From Prorocentrum cordatum (taxonomy: Eukaryota; Sar; Dinophyceae; Prorocentrales; Prorocentraceae): 64,000 nucleotides of DNA. Both the position numbers and the translations under genes were made by a program. Positions within the stretch are counted from its first letter, which is position 1; every line of letters begins with the position of its first letter. Below are positions 21,886-33,744 of the stretch, piece after piece. The stretch lies in contig CAUYUJ010007491.1 of the NCBI GenBank assembly GCA_963575745.1, forward strand, positions 51,602-115,601, given 5' to 3'. The notes under the pieces were generated by a model. The model made no database searches. It was not told the origin of the DNA and saw only the letters and a program-made list of their open reading frames with translations.

Positions 21886-22185
21886 GAGGGCGGCCGGCTG
21901 CCCCGGCCGGCTGCCCCGGCCGGCTGCCCCGATCGGCCGCGCTTGCGCCCGGCCGCGGAGCGCGGTCAAGGGAAGGGGGCGGGGGCGGGCGGTCAAGGTT
22001 GATACCCCCTCCTCGCTCGTTCCACTGCCTGCTCGTAGCAGTGGCACCAGCACATGCACAAGAGATTCCTGCATGAACTGTTGTACTTGCATATCTGATG
22101 GCCTTCGGCCAAGGTCGTGCGCACCAGGGCTCTGAGGAAGGCTCCCTGCGCCCTTCTGGGGAGCCCCTCTGGGGAGCCCCTCGGG

Positions 22186-22304
22186 CGAATTATTCGGGCC
22201 TTCTGCTCGCCATGTCGGGCCTTCCTGGGGGACAGACACACCGGACGAATTATTCGGGTCTTCTGCTCGCCATGTCGGGCCTTCCTGGGGGACAGACGCA
22301 CAAA
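22186..22304. repeat. 60-bp tandem duplication
   Basis: CGAATTATTCGGG starts both units (22186, 22246), each followed by CTTCTGCTCGCCATGTCGGG. They are nearly identical. Confidence 0.9.
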
Positions 22305-22689
22305 CATGGGCCTCTCATATGCGCGCGCCGACTTAGGGCGACGCATGTGCCTGGTCCAGCGCGCGCGGTGCCCCCGGGGAGGGGTTGCGGTTTTGCCCCT
22401 TCCACATCCTTCCTGATCCCTCACTCATTTCAACCCGCGCTCCCTCAGGTGCACACTGCCGGCGCCAGCGCGAAGATAACAAGCACCTGGGGGGCGCCCC
22501 GTTCCGCGAATCCCAATGCAGAGCGGGGATCTCGACCCCCCAATGGGATTCGTGGAGCGGGGGGGGCCTTGAGAGGCCGAAACATTTTTGGGGGCGGGGG
22601 GGGCTGCCCCGTTCCCTCGGATGGGCACAGCCCCCCCCTCGCCGGCCTCCTCTCCTTGATCCCTCCTCCTAACGTAACGCGCCCGCTTT
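22305..22689. other. No gene recognised
   Basis: GC-rich with G-runs. GCGGGGGGGGCCTTG-type homopolymers break all frames. Confidence 0.4.
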
Positions 22690-24290
22690 AAGTTAGTGCG
22701 TATGATACATCGACATGCTGTTCGACCCAGAGATGCTCCTACACATGGCTGTTAGGTTGCTTTGCCGGGATACTATTCCGATTATTTAGATAAGAGCTCT
22801 TCTTAAGGATGCGTTTGTCACGATTCCTTAATTGCAATTTCTTTGTCGGGTGCCCTTATGCAGGTTTCCTTCGTTAAAATCCCTTTCAGACGGATTCATC
22901 ACGAAGGACTCCAAAGGAAAGGTTCGGTAGCAAGCAGCTCCCATCAAGGATGCCCCAATCAATAGTGTTTATGAAGGCTTCCTTATTGAGTATTCCTCGA
23001 GCAAGGATTCCTTATTCAGGATCCCTTAGTCATGATTCTTTCTGAAGGAGTCCTTCGTACATGTTCCGTTCTAAGGAATTCTTACTCCAAATTCCTAATG
23101 AAGGGCGCCTTGCTAAATATTACTTAATACGGATTCCTTAGTTACATATTCATTATTGAGGACTCCTTAGCTACGATTCCTTTTTCCTGATTCCTTCATA
23201 AGGGTTCTCTGGTAACGGTTCCTGATTCAGGATTCCTTAGGTCAGATTCCTTAGTAAGGACTCCTTATATAGGATTCCTTATGAGGGGTTCCTTGCTAAG
23301 GACTCTTTAGTAAGGATGCCGTGGTACATATTCCTTAGTAGGGCTTCCTTGGTAAATATTGCTGGTAAGACTCCAGAGGAAGGATGCTTCGACAGCGCCT
23401 TATGACAGATTCCTTACATCGTACTCATGATTAAACATTTATTTGTTGGTATTTCTTTTTAAACGGGGATTCCTTCGTCTAAGATTCCTTACTACGGATT
23501 CCCGGGCTAAGATTCCTTACCGCGGATTCCTGAGTTAAGGATCCTTATTAAGGAGTCCTCGGTACATATTCCGCATTAAGGGTTCAATGGTAACGATTCG
23601 TTGCCGAGGACTCCTTGGCAAAAGAGTTCTTCTTAAGGGTTCTGTAGCTACGATTCCTCATGAAGGATTCCGTCTTGTTACGTATTTAAACCAAGGATTC
23701 CTTCTAAAGGATCTTTGTATTAAGAATTCCTTTTCAAGGAATCCGTATTCAAGATTCCGTTATTCATGATTCTTTACTCAAGAGATTTTCTTGAGGATTC
23801 GAACTCAGGGATACGTTTTCAGGGTTCCTTCGTGAGGATTCTTTAGTAAGCATTCTTTATCAAGGACTCATTTGTGAACCGTCCTTATCAAAAAGGATTC
23901 CTCCGTCAGGGTTCTTTAGTCTAGATTCGTTGATTTCTTATAAAGGATATCATATGAAGGACTCCTGAGACATATTTGTTATGGAGGATTCCTTGTTCAG
24001 TATTCCTGGCGAAAGGTACCTGCTGAAGGATTCCTTCTGAAGGGTTCCTTGATAAGGGTCCCTTATCCAGGATTCCTTATTCAGGGTTTGTTGTTAAGGG
24101 TTCCTCATGAAGGATTCCTTAGCAAGGATTCCTTATTAAAGGTTCCTTATCAAGGGTTGCTTATGAAGCACTCCTTACTCAGGATTCCGGAGTAAGGATT
24201 TCTTATAAAAAGGAATCCTTATTAAGGATTCCTGATTAAGGGTTCCTTATGAACTATTCTTTTATTCAGGATTCCTGGGTAAAGCTGCCT
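22690..24290. repeat. ATTCCTT minisatellite, long array
   Basis: About 1.6 kb of degenerate 13-16-bp units centred on the palindrome AAGGATTCCTT, with variants such as AAGGGTTCCTT. No gene-like frame is present. Confidence 0.85.
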
Positions 24291-24499
24291 TGCTCAGGAG
24301 CTCGTGGATGGGAGATTCTGCGGAGCGCGCATGCTTCCGATGAGAGTATTCGTGACGCTTCAGTCTGAGGAGGCTGCGGTGGCACCGGCCGTTTCCCGTT
24401 GCCCGTTGCCCTGCCCCCCCGACGTGGCCGCCAGCAGGCTTTCCTACCCCCCTTGTAGGAACGCTGGGGTTCGTTGGGGCCTCCAGGTGGTGTTGTTAC

Positions 24500-24825
24500 C
24501 TTGTCGTTGTTGTTGCTGCTGCTGTTGCTGTTGTTGTTGGTGGTGGTGGTTGGCTGTTGTTTGTTGTTGGTTGTTTGTCGTCGTCGTCCCCCCGCGACCC
24601 GGCCCGCGACCCGCCCGCGACCCATCCTCGATCCGGCCCACGACCCACCAGCGACCCACCCGCGACCCATCCCGCGACCCATCCTGCGATCCGCCCGCGA
24701 CCCACCCGCGACACACCCACGACCCACCCCCGACCCGGCCCGCGACCCGGCCCGCGGCCCACCCGCGACCCACCCGCGACCCAGCCGCGACCCACCTGCG
24801 ACCCACCCCGCGGCCCACCCACATT
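24500..24825. repeat. (TTG)n then CGCGACCCACC minisatellite
   Basis: TTG/TGC triplets to 24585, then about 20 units of the 11-bp CGCGACCCACC with small variants. Confidence 0.85.
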
Positions 24826-25624
24826 GCTTGAACGAAGAATTCGGCGCCTGCGGCGGGCTCGTGCAAAAATTGTCGAAATGAGGCGCCTGCGCCGGGCTTC
24901 TTCAGAACCTCGCAGACTGCTGCCGTTCTCGCCGCCCCCTCGCTCTTATCCGCAACTGCGGGCGGGGTGCTACGTATTTCCGATCCAGTGCTGCCAAGCT
25001 GGGCTGAAGGCCGCTACTGCCTTGGACGAAGCTGTCCAAGATTTGAGCGTCTTGTTATCATCTCGCGCGCGGCCTGTGCTTCAATGATATAGGATCTGGG
25101 GGGAGAGGAAGGGGCAGAGGGAGGGTAACAGGAAGGGAGGGGGGGGAAGGGTAAGAGGAGGAGGGGGAGGAGCAGGGTAAACGCAGAGTGCATCCAAGTG
25201 GCTGCAGTGCACCGTACGCCCTTCCGTCCCGAGTCCCCCCAATTCCCCCTCCATGCGTCCCTATAAACAACCCTTGTCTCTGCGGGAGGCGCCCCCTTGA
25301 AAGATGAGCGCCTGAGCGCCCCCAGATATTGGGAAGGCCTTGCGGTCGGTGCCGCCGTCCCTGAACGGAGACGACGGCGGCGGCGGCGACGACGACGCTG
25401 ACGCTCTGGAGCCGTTCTTGCGGCTGTCTTGGCAGCCGATTGGGCTCTGTTAGAGGGCCTCTTGGGGCACTTCTTGGAAAGCCGAGGCCTCTTGGAGGCA
25501 CGCAGGACAGCACCCGGTGGCATTGCAGCCCTGTTTGGCCTTTCTTGGGGCCCAAAAAAACATGTTGGCCGTGCCTCTTCCGCTCGGTGCCTGGCTGGTC
25601 TTTGAGGGGGTGCTCAGGCCCTCT
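24826..25624. other. No gene recognised
   Basis: Unique sequence. GGCGCCTGCG-CGGGCT occurs twice (about 24842 and 24882), and a GAC/GGC triplet block lies at 25368-25400. Confidence 0.4.
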
Positions 25625-25626
25625 CA

Positions 25627-26248
25627 GGGGTGATCCTGGACTCCGGTAGGGGAACGAACAGTGACATAAACATGCACGTTGTTCATGTCTAACTCTTCCA
25701 AAGCTCTTTGATTTCTTTGGGGGGGGGGCAAGGTCCTTTCATTTCTGATTGTTCTATCCTGGGCCTCTTCCTGGCCACTAGGGGGCCAAGAACAATTAGA
25801 AACGAGCACACTTAGAAATGAGCACGATTAGAAAGGAACGACGTGGACATAAACATAAAAACTCAGAGGTCCGCGCGGATTTCTCGGATCGGAGCTGGAG
25901 CCCCACCGGCGGCGCCTCCGGCGCCGCCCTGGGCGCGCTCCGCGCGCCAGGGAGGGGGGTCCAGCGCTGGTCCGAGCAATCCGCGCGGACCTCCGAGCTT
26001 CTATATGTTTATGTCATTGTTCGTCCCCCTATAGTGCCGTTTTTAATACATGCTCCGCGTGCGGATCATGTTAAAAAAATGCAGGGATTTAGCATTCAAA
26101 ACAGCGAGGAGTTTATGCATCAATTGATTCATGCATTAATCATGTCTTAAAAATCCGATATGTTTTTAAAATCCCATGTATTAAAAACTGCCCTGTATAT
26201 GTTTATGTCATTGTTCGTCCCCCTATTCTCGGGGCGATCCTGGACTCC
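25627..26248. mobile_element. Nested TIR element with flanking direct repeats
   Basis: The outer TIR TAGGGGAACGAACAGTGAC (25647 on) faces two right ends, at 26003-26033 and 26196-26226 (ATGTTTATGTCATTGTTCGTCC). Inside lies a copy of the 2361-2466 foldback (25731-25846), then a palindrome whose arms are CAGAGGTCCGCGCGGATT and AATCCGCGCGGACCTCCGAG. The insertion is bracketed by direct repeats of 18 bp (25627-25644 and 26231-26248, 17 of 18 identical), which look like a target duplication. No transposase is seen. Confidence 0.65.
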
Positions 26249-26393
26249 ACGGTGCCAAGGGGGCAGGGTCCTCGATCCAGGCCCCCCTCGGAGGCCGGAC
26301 GCTCGCATCTCCTTGCCCTACGCTTTCCTTCGTCGGCCGTCGCAGGGAGCTTTGTGGCCGCCAGGTTTGGGCTCCGTTGGGCCATCTTGGAGC

Positions 26394-26579
26394 CATCCAG
26401 GTGTCGGAAACAGTTAAGCACTCATGCAGAACATATGGTTTGAACCTCCCCCCCTCCCCCCAAATGCAATGTTGGTTTCGGATCTTCCGATTTTGGGCCT
26501 CCGAGCGGTCTTGCGAAAACCTGTCAACTTTGAATTGCGGGGGAGGGGGGGAGTGTTGCTTAATTGTTCCCCTCAACCG
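26394..26579 (+). mobile_element. Dispersed ~190-bp element, copy 1
   Basis: The left end is CAGGTGTCGGAAACAGTTAAGC, and the right end has GAGTGTTGCTTAATTGTTCC. A reverse-complement copy lies at 59248-59437. Poly-C/poly-G segments flank a central ATGCAATGTTGG region. Confidence 0.65.
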
Positions 26580-27365
26580 TCTGGGAGCCTCGAAGAACCA
26601 TCGGAGCCGAACCTACGAGAATCAAGTGACCAGTTGTTTCCTGTTGGCTTTGGGCAGCTTTGGGCACCCTGCGATCCATCTTGGGGGGTGTCCGTGGCCA
26701 CTCGGGGCCGTCTTGGGGAGGTTGTGGGGCCTCTCGGAGGCATCGTGGAGGCCATGTTGAGTCATCTTGGGATATGTTGAGTCATCTTGGAGGCCATCTT
26801 CGGCCCTGCGAGGCCCACGTAGCCACACGCTGGCCCAGAAGCCTCCCAAGGATGCACCTGCGATACCAAACTATTGAACAGCAGGTGGTCGTTGCATGAT
26901 TTTGGCTTCGGGCGAACGGGGTGCCCTGACAGCGTCGCCCATCTTCACCCCGAAGGGTCACTACTTGGGGCCCCGATGGGGGTGCATTTGGAGCTTTCGT
27001 GGGTGCTCCTGGAGCCGTTGCCGGGCGTTGCCGGGACGATCAGGGTTTCGTCGATCCCACCGTGGGCCGAAAAACAGGCCATCAAAAATAGACGTCATCG
27101 AGGCCATCAAAATCCATCAACCCCAACATAGCCTTCCTACGCTGCGACTGAACTCTCAATTCTTCGTGGGACTCTCTTGGTCTTTTTTCAAGTCGTCTCC
27201 GCGGGCGACGGCAGCATCTGCGTGGCGGCGGCGGCGGCGTCGCCGCCCTGGGGCCTGCCGCGTGCACCCGGAGCCCCGAGACAGATTTCGTTTAGGAGAG
27301 CAGGCGGAAAGTCTTTACGGTCGGACTGGGGTGTAAGGTCGAGGTCAGTCCTGGCAGGGGATCCT
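26580..27365. other. No gene recognised
   Basis: GATGTTGAGTCATCTTGG-type words occur at about 26752-26790. A frame at 27177-27410 is not supported by any domain. Confidence 0.35.
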
Positions 27366-27505
27366 GATGTTCTTCGTGTCTGTTGGATGCTCTTGTGCAT
27401 CCTGGGGGGAGTGTAACCTCCAATGTTCTTCAGTCTGACTGGCGGAGGGTTTCATGTTCTTGAGGGATGTTCTTCTGTCCTAGGTCCGGCTGTACTACAG
27501 TGGGG
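27366..27505. repeat. Dispersed ~135-bp repeat, copy 1
   Basis: ATGTTCTTCGTG, TGCATCCTGGGGG, GTTCTTGAGGGATG and CTAGGTCCGGC occur in the same order and spacing at 32928-33056. Confidence 0.6.
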
Positions 27506-28102
27506 GCGCGCATCAAGAAGCCATATGCTTTTCGTCAGGGTGTCTGTGTGTAGGTGTCTGTGTGTAGGTGTCGGGGGCTGTTTATCTCTGTCTGCAGGTG
27601 TGCCCGCCCGTGCCTGGGGCGGCTCATCAGACCCGCTTGGTCCCCTTTTCTTCGGTCCGCGGCACTATGTTGCTGCGTGCCGAGGGATTGCAAGCATTTG
27701 ATAAATTATATGCTTTTCGTCAGGGTGTCCTGGGTTTCTTCGCTCCGCGCGCTGCGCGGCGACTTCCCGTGGCCGTTGAAGGAGCTGCTGCGTGCAGAGT
27801 GGTCCAGGTTTCCCCTCTGGTGCACTTCGCGCACGGGTTTTCAGGGTTGGATGTCTTGCGAGGGTTTCTTGCGGCCGCGCCCGCACTGCACTTTTTTGGT
27901 CGGCGGGGCGAGAGCGAACCTCTTCCGCTAAAAGCTAGGCGGGCAGGGCCTCAGGCGGCCGGAGAGGGCGGAGCCCGGGGTGCAGGCGGTGCCGAAGAGC
28001 TTGCACAGGAAAAGGTACGCCGCGGACAGGAGCTTGAGGCGAAGACCCGGAAAGTGAGCGATGTGGTGTCTGCGCTGCACAGTCAAAACTCATAATATTC
28101 TG
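27506..28102. other. No gene; small duplications
   Basis: ATGCTTTTCGTCAGGGTGTC occurs at about 27527 and 27709. A frame at 27568-28092 shows no domain. Confidence 0.4.
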
Positions 28103-28314
28103 TTGCATCTTCGGGGGACCTCGCCTGTCCCCGAAATTGGTGTCTTTTTGGGGGCCCGACGCGTGCTCGATGCGGACTCGACGCGGATTTGGCGTGGATT
28201 CGACGCGGATTCGACACGGATTCGACACGGATCCGACGCGTCCGACATGGATTCGACACGGATTTGACGCGGACAGGGCCGCGACGGGACAGACAAGGTC
28301 CCCCGAGGATGCAA
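28103..28314. mobile_element. TIR element with internal TTCGACACGGA minisatellite
   Basis: The 29-bp ends (28103-28131 and 28286-28314, inner part CTCGGGGGACC) are inverted copies with about three mismatches. The interior at about 28170-28275 is a 12-bp GGATTCGACACG repeat. No protein is encoded. Confidence 0.75.
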
Positions 28315-28321
28315 CATAAAG

Positions 28322-28700
28322 AATAAGGACGCGTGGCTGTCCTCTTAGGGTACCCCTGGCGTCCTGGCCTCCGCGGCTCGTCTTCCGCGGCGTTCGTCGG
28401 CCCGCCCTCCAGGATGCCGGCAGTCCGCCGCCCAATAAAGAGTGTCAGCTTCGGCGTCCAAGGCCCTTTGCGTCCTTGCCGCCCGTCCTTACTACAGTCG
28501 AGCCGGATTGATAGGTCGACCCTGCCAAATCAAGGGTACTCTTGTGTCCTGTGCATCGCGCGTCGTGTCCTCTGCAGCCCAGGGGCAAGGTACCCTTGCG
28601 TCCTGTGGCTTCCGCGGGTAACCGCAGTCGCGGCCTCGGCAGGGTACCCTTGTGTCCTGTGGTTTTGGAGGCCATGTCGCCGTCGGAAGAGTCTTGTGTC
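28322..28700. repeat. Dispersed repeat copy 2 plus AGGGTACCCTTG tandem
   Basis: 28322-28530 matches 4386-4605 in order. From 28515, AGGGTA(C/-)CCTTG(C/T)GTCCTGTG recurs three to four times. Confidence 0.6.
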
Positions 28701-30127
28701 CTGTCGCGTGTCCTGTGCGCAATGGCGCGCATGTATAGATTTCGACTGTAAGGGGGACACGAAGCGTACGGTACGCTTCGAGACCTTTCGACTCGCCGAG
28801 CCTCCCCTCGGCGTGGGGCACGACGGTGCCGGAAGACTCGCCTCTCGGTGTGAAGCACCATGGTGTCAGAGCCTTGGAAGGCCGCCCGTCCTAACTCTGC
28901 TGCAGATTTCGACCGTGCAGTCCTCGTCGCTGTGACTGTCGCACAATTTGAGAAGCCTGTGCGCTTCAGCGAGAAAATCTTTCCTGGGGAGGAAGCCCCA
29001 CGGTGGGCGGGGCCTCGAGGGGGGCCTTTGCCGTGCTTTCTTTGGCTGCGTCCAGACGCCTTCGACGCGTTAGGGAAGTCATGCAGCAGTCTTAGGTCCC
29101 TTCCGAAGGCGAAGCCATCGCGGATGCTGTCTTGAGCCATCCTTGCCTGTCGTGAGCTGCATTTTCGGCCATACCAGGCTTTCTTGTCTTATGTGGGCGG
29201 CGATGGTGGCGATGGTCGGGGTGGGTCAGCGGTGGTTTTTTGGTGGGAGCGGTGGTGGTGGTGGTGGTGACGCCGGCAGGGGTGAGTGCTGGTGGTGGTG
29301 ACGCCGGCAGGGGTGGCAGGTGGTGATGGTGGAGGTGGCGGCGGTGGGAGCGTCGGTGTCGCTCGCCGCGGGCGCCCCCGGCCTGCCGCCGCGGGCGCCC
29401 GCGGCGCGCGCGGGGGCCCGCGGGCGCTGGCGGACTCCCGGCGGCATCGCACGCTCAGGGGGTCCAGCGCGTGCGCGGGCGCTTCTGCGTGGGCCGGCGG
29501 CGCAGGCGCGAGGCGTCGAAGGCGCACCCTCGGCCGCCCGCGCCCCGCGTCGAAGTCGTCACGCCCTCACGGGCGCGGCGCAAGCGCGGCGCCTGCAGGC
29601 TGCGCCCCGCCGTGCCCTGCAGGCAAGCCGGAGGCCGTTCCAAGCCACGGCGGGCGCGCGTGGTCAGCGCGCCGTGTCGCTCGCTGTGCTTGCCGGCGTC
29701 GCCGCGACTCGCCGATGCGAGCGCTTGAACTTGTGCGCGGCGCGCAACTGCGCGAACGCGCCGACGCGATCGCGAATCCCGCGGCGCGCTGCAGGCCTCC
29801 GCTTGCAGAAACAGGCCAACGATGGCCCCCGCAATCTAGATCGCGGCGCGTCGCGGGATTCGCTAGATTGCGGAACGACGCGCGGCGAACTTTGGTGTCC
29901 GAAGGTTTTTTCGGAAACCTACTTGTATTACGATTCAAGTGGGCCTACTGCTCGTTGGGAGCAGTGGGTATGCCCTCTCTGCAGATACTGCTGCGCCAGC
30001 CGATGGTGATGTTTCCTCGGCTGGCCCCAACTGCAGCAGCGAGCCCTTCACTTTGGACGACCGTTCTGCCAGCGCAACAGGGTTGCCCGCCGTGCTGCCT
30101 TTAACCTACTGCTGCTACTACATTATT
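28701..30127. other. No convincing gene; GC-rich
   Basis: GGTGGTGGTGACGCCGGCAGG is duplicated at about 29260 and 29295. CCGCAATCTAG (29830) and CTAGATTGCGG (29863) form an 11-bp inverted repeat. The frame around 29880-30009 (WVCPLCRYCC) could be a small Cys-rich exon, but nothing else supports it. Confidence 0.35.
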
Positions 30128-30290
30128 CAGGAGGAGAAAAAACACACAGACACAATTAATCGTCGGTTCCCCAGAAAATATGGGAAAATATGGGAAGTGG
30201 GGGGGAAGACAAAAACCAAGAAAATATGGGAAAATATGGGGAATATTTTTGTTTGTGTGTATTTCTTTGTGTGTCCTGGGGCCCCTTCAA
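30128..30290 (+). mobile_element. Dispersed short element, ACACAC/GTGTGT-ended, copy 3
   Basis: GAAAAAACACACAGACACAAT, two AAAATATGGGAAAATATGGG blocks, and TTTGTGTGTATTTCTTTGTG at the end. Nearest to the family consensus because it lacks both the insertion of copy 1 and the losses of copy 2. Confidence 0.65.
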
Positions 30291-30774
30291 TTATAAGTGT
30301 AATGTAGCTGGACGCGGCCCGTCGCTCGATTCCCCCCCTCCCGCCTTTGAACTGAGGTCAAAGGCGAGACACGAGCGACGCGCCTGCGTCCCGACGCCGC
30401 TCGGGCTGAGGCGACGTCGCTCTTCTTGACGGCCTCATGCGCGAGGCACTGTCGCATCCGAGCATCGGAAGAGTAGACGTCCACATCCTTCGACGATGCT
30501 CTCTCTCTACTCCCTTGTCTTGTCTTTTGCCTACCTACTCCTACCTAAAGTATGGATAAGCCATGGGCTGCTATAGTACGCTTCATTCGTACCGTATACC
30601 ACTTTCGAGTAGAGACTAGAGGCAGTAGGCGGTGCGGCACTTGTCCTTGCCCTTGCCTTGGGCCTGACAGTTGTCGTGCGTCGGCGCGGCGTTCCAGGCT
30701 CGTGCGTTCGGTGTGCGGCGAAGGCCTGGTGTTTTCCTTGCGTCATGCGCTCTTGCCCCCCCCCCGCCCGGTGG
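30291..30774. other. No gene recognised
   Basis: Unique sequence between the element and the GGA tract. Confidence 0.4.
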
Positions 30775-31350
30775 AGGAGTTTGAGGAGGAGCAGGAGAGG
30801 AGGAGGAGGAGGAGGAGGAGGAGGAGGAGGAGGAGGAGGAGGAAGGAGGAGGAGGAGGAGGAGGAGGAGGAGGAGGAGGAGGAGGAGGAGAGGAAGGGAG
30901 AGGAGGCGGAGGCGGAGGCGGAGGCGGAGGCGGAGGCGGAGGCGGAGGAGGAGGAGAGGAGGAGGAGGAGGAGGAGGAGGAGGAGGAGGAGGAGGAGGAG
31001 GAGGAGGAGGAGGCGGAGGGAGGAGGAGGAGAGAGGAGGAGGAGGAGGAGGAGGAAGGAGGAGGAGGAGGAGGAGGAGGAGGCGGAGGAGGAGGAGGAGG
31101 AGGGGGGGGAAGGGAACAAGAAGGATGAGAGGCAGGAGGAGAGGAAGGAGGAGGAGGAGATAGGAGGAGGAGGAGGAGGAGGAGGGGGAGGAGGAGGAGG
31201 AGGAGGAGGAGGAGGAGGAGGAGGAGGAAGCGGAGGACCAGGAGGAGGCGGAGGAATCGGAGGAGCCGGAGGACCGCGGAACGAGGAGCGGGGATACAGA
31301 GCATGGAGAGCATGGAGAGCGAGGAGGAGGAGGAGGAGGAGGACAAGCTA
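30775..31350. repeat. (GGA)n microsatellite with a GGAGGC block
   Basis: About 575 bp. A (GGAGGC)n hexamer block lies at 30903-30950. Confidence 0.95.
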
Positions 31351-31991
31351 GGTGCGCTAGCGTCACATCTGACGTCCTATCCCTCCATTCCATCCCTGAC
31401 CATGGCGTAATTTTTGTATCTATTCGCACAGTCGGGTGTCAAGCAGGGCAGCGATCCCAAGAGGGCGCGCGATGAATGGAAAAGCGTGGAGTAGAATAGC
31501 ACGGCATAGCATAGCATGTCATAGCACGGCGTGGCATTCCGTAGTGAAGCATTGCATCACAAAGCGTAGCAAACAGCGGTGCACAAGACAGCATCGCCTT
31601 GCATGCCGTGGCATGGCACCGAATGAGTTGGAGGGTAAGTGGTCCGTCTACGAGGACAGGGCCTGTCCGGAATGCCGGCTCCATGTCCTCCGCAACCGTG
31701 CCTGCCCGATGTGGGCGCTTTCGAATGCCAAGTGCCGTCCAGAGGCGCGGGAACGAGGGCAGCGCTGCAGCGGGAGCACGATGTTGAATGACCGAAGCGC
31801 GGAAATGAGGGCGGCGCTGCAGCGGGAGCACCATTTTGGAAGAACCAGAAACGACCGGATTGGGCAAACACATCGGACAAAAAAAGGAACAATGACATCT
31901 TGTGCGAAGACAGCAAGACGCGGAGATGATGGGAGATTCTCCGGACAGAGCCAGGGGAGAGAGAAGAGTATGGTTCTGATTGTGCAAGTGT
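31351..31991. repeat. Pentamer repeat and 53-bp duplication
   Basis: 31490-31620 is a degenerate 5-bp repeat (CATAG, CGTGG, CATTC type). At about 31740-31846, GCGCTGCAGCGGGAGCACNATTTTG occurs twice, 53-54 bp apart. No gene is recognised. Confidence 0.6.
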
Positions 31992-32150
31992 GGAGGAGGA
32001 GGAGGAGGAGGAGGAGGAGGAGGAGGAGGAGGAGGAGTAGGAAGAGGAGGAGGAGGAGGAGGAGGAGGAGGAGGAGGAGGAGGAGGAGCAGGAGGAGCAG
32101 GAGGAGCAGGAGGGAGCAGGAGGGAGGGGGGGGGGCGGGAGGGAGGAGCG
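31992..32150. repeat. (GGA)n microsatellite
   Basis: GGA triplets with GCA variants toward the end. Confidence 0.95.
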
Positions 32151-32927
32151 GGGAACGAGTGGCCAGGAGCGGGGAGCGGGAGGGGGAGGCGTCTACGGCG
32201 CGGTGATCTTGCGCGCCATCTTCATCTTCATCGGGCTGTCGGCCGTGAAGGCATTCCAGGCGGCTTTTCCTGCTGCTGCGGCTGCTGCCTCCTCCCCTCC
32301 CTGCTGCTACCCTTCCCCCTTCCCGCTCCCCCTTTTCTCCTCCGTGCTCCTTCCTTCTCCTCCTTCCTCTTGCTCCACATGCCCGCCCGCTCCTCGCTCC
32401 TGTCACTCCCCTCCTTCTCGCCCCCCTTCTCCTCATCTCCCGTCTCCTCGTCCTCCTCCTCCTCCTCCTCCTCCTCCTCCTCCTCCTCTTCCTCCTCCTC
32501 CTCCTCCTCCTCCTCCTCCTCCTGATATGTTTTCCATCCTTCGCCTCCTCCGCTGGAGACCGGCTTGGCACAAAGGCGGAGGCGGGGCAGGGGCGAGGGC
32601 AAGGGCGGGGCGCTGGCATCGCTTCCGGTGGTGCTCGCCAAGCTCGTCCTCGTCAGCGCGCACGAGTTGGCCGAGGTGGCTGGCGCCCGCTTCACTTCCC
32701 GCGTGGCGTCCAGCGAGGTCCCGTGCTCGTAGAGGTGCTGCAGCTGGCGGGCAGGACCCGCGCGGGACACGGAGCGGACCACGAGCACGGGCCTCTCCCG
32801 CATCACGGCGGCCTGTCGCAGTCTTGCAGCTGGAGGCGGCAGTGGGAGACTTACCAGCCTGAGGGTGCTCTTGGCGCACGGCCGGACCAAGGCACAAGAC
32901 CGAGGTCGCTTCGGGGAGGGTGCCTTC
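32151..32927. other. No gene; (CTC)n at 32447-32523
   Basis: A minus-strand frame around 32650-32870 contains a less repetitive piece (MRERPVLVVRSVSRAG), but it has no support on either side. Confidence 0.4.
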
Positions 32928-33056
32928 ATGTTCCTCGTGCTCGATGGATGTCGTTGTGCGTCCTGGGGGAGGGTGCCCTCGAAGGTTCTTCCGTTTGGGC
33001 GGCGGATGGTCTCGTGTTCTTGGAGGGTGCCCTTCTGTCTTAGGTCCGGCCGTACT
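32928..33056. repeat. Dispersed ~135-bp repeat, copy 2
   Basis: Matches 27366-27505 (ATGTTCCTCGTG, TGCGTCCTGGGGG, CTTAGGTCCGGC). Confidence 0.6.
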
Positions 33057-33579
33057 GGGGCAAATTGGTCTTGGCTCCCAACTCCCTGCAGACGTTGCAA
33101 CAGCACTATCGCCACTTCCGCATCAGGGCCTGCTGGTTCGGCGAAGCCCGACCGTTCCAGGTTTGAGATCATACGGGGGGGCCATTCAGCAGAGCAGTGG
33201 GGTGACTGATGCTGGTCGCTGATGGACGCCATTTGCCAGACGATCGAGCACATCGCTCAGGCGAGCGTGAATTACCTGCCCGTCAGCGGCGAGCTCGGGG
33301 CGGAAGTGAGAAGGGGCAGGCCTCCTCAAAAGGCTCGGAAGTCCCCAGGCCTTTTGGGAAGTTTCCTAAGCCTTCCCCGAAGACACAGAAACCTCTCAGA
33401 AGGCCGGAGGCCTTCTGACAAGCCCCGCCGCCTTCGGAGAAGGCCTTCTCCCTCTCACTTCCCCCTTCGCTCGCCGCCGAGCCTGGGTCTCCTCCAGGGG
33501 GCGGGCTGGGGCGCGAAGCGGCCAACCTCATGGGCCAGATGGGGATCGAGGACGGCAGCGCCAGCCGCCAGCGATCAGG
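33057..33579. other. No gene; AAGGCCTTC palindromic words
   Basis: AGAAGGCCGGAGGCCTTCTGA and GGAGAAGGCCTTCTCC (33395-33455) are short palindromes. Confidence 0.4.
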
Positions 33580-33744
33580 CCTAAGTCGTGCACGTCCCTC
33601 TACAGGAAGAATGTCCCCAAATAGTCCAATAATGGTATGGGAACGATTCTTCCATTATCTTTTGTCAGCTGTGGAATATTTGTTGACTATTTTTCATTTG
33701 TCGCCCACAATCCCCCTCTGTAGGGGGACATGCCCGACCTAAGA
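33580..33744. mobile_element. TIR element of the GTCGGGC family, copy B
   Basis: The left end CCTAAGTCGTGCACGTCCC faces the right end GGGGGACATGCCCGACCTAAG, about 165 bp. The centre is AT-richer (TTTTTCATTTGTCG). Confidence 0.7.

Noticed and set aside
20770-22002. 410-codon frame of Tyr/Thr then Glu/Gly
   Set aside because: It only translates the (TAC)n and (GGA)n tracts.
30531-31429. Long frames of Arg/Gly/Glu or Pro/Ser/Leu
   Set aside because: Read through the (GGA)n tract, with no non-repetitive core.
31436-32206. 256-codon frame with a seemingly normal start
   Set aside because: It covers a pentamer repeat, a 53-bp duplication and a (GGA)n tract. The varied residues come from degenerate repeats.
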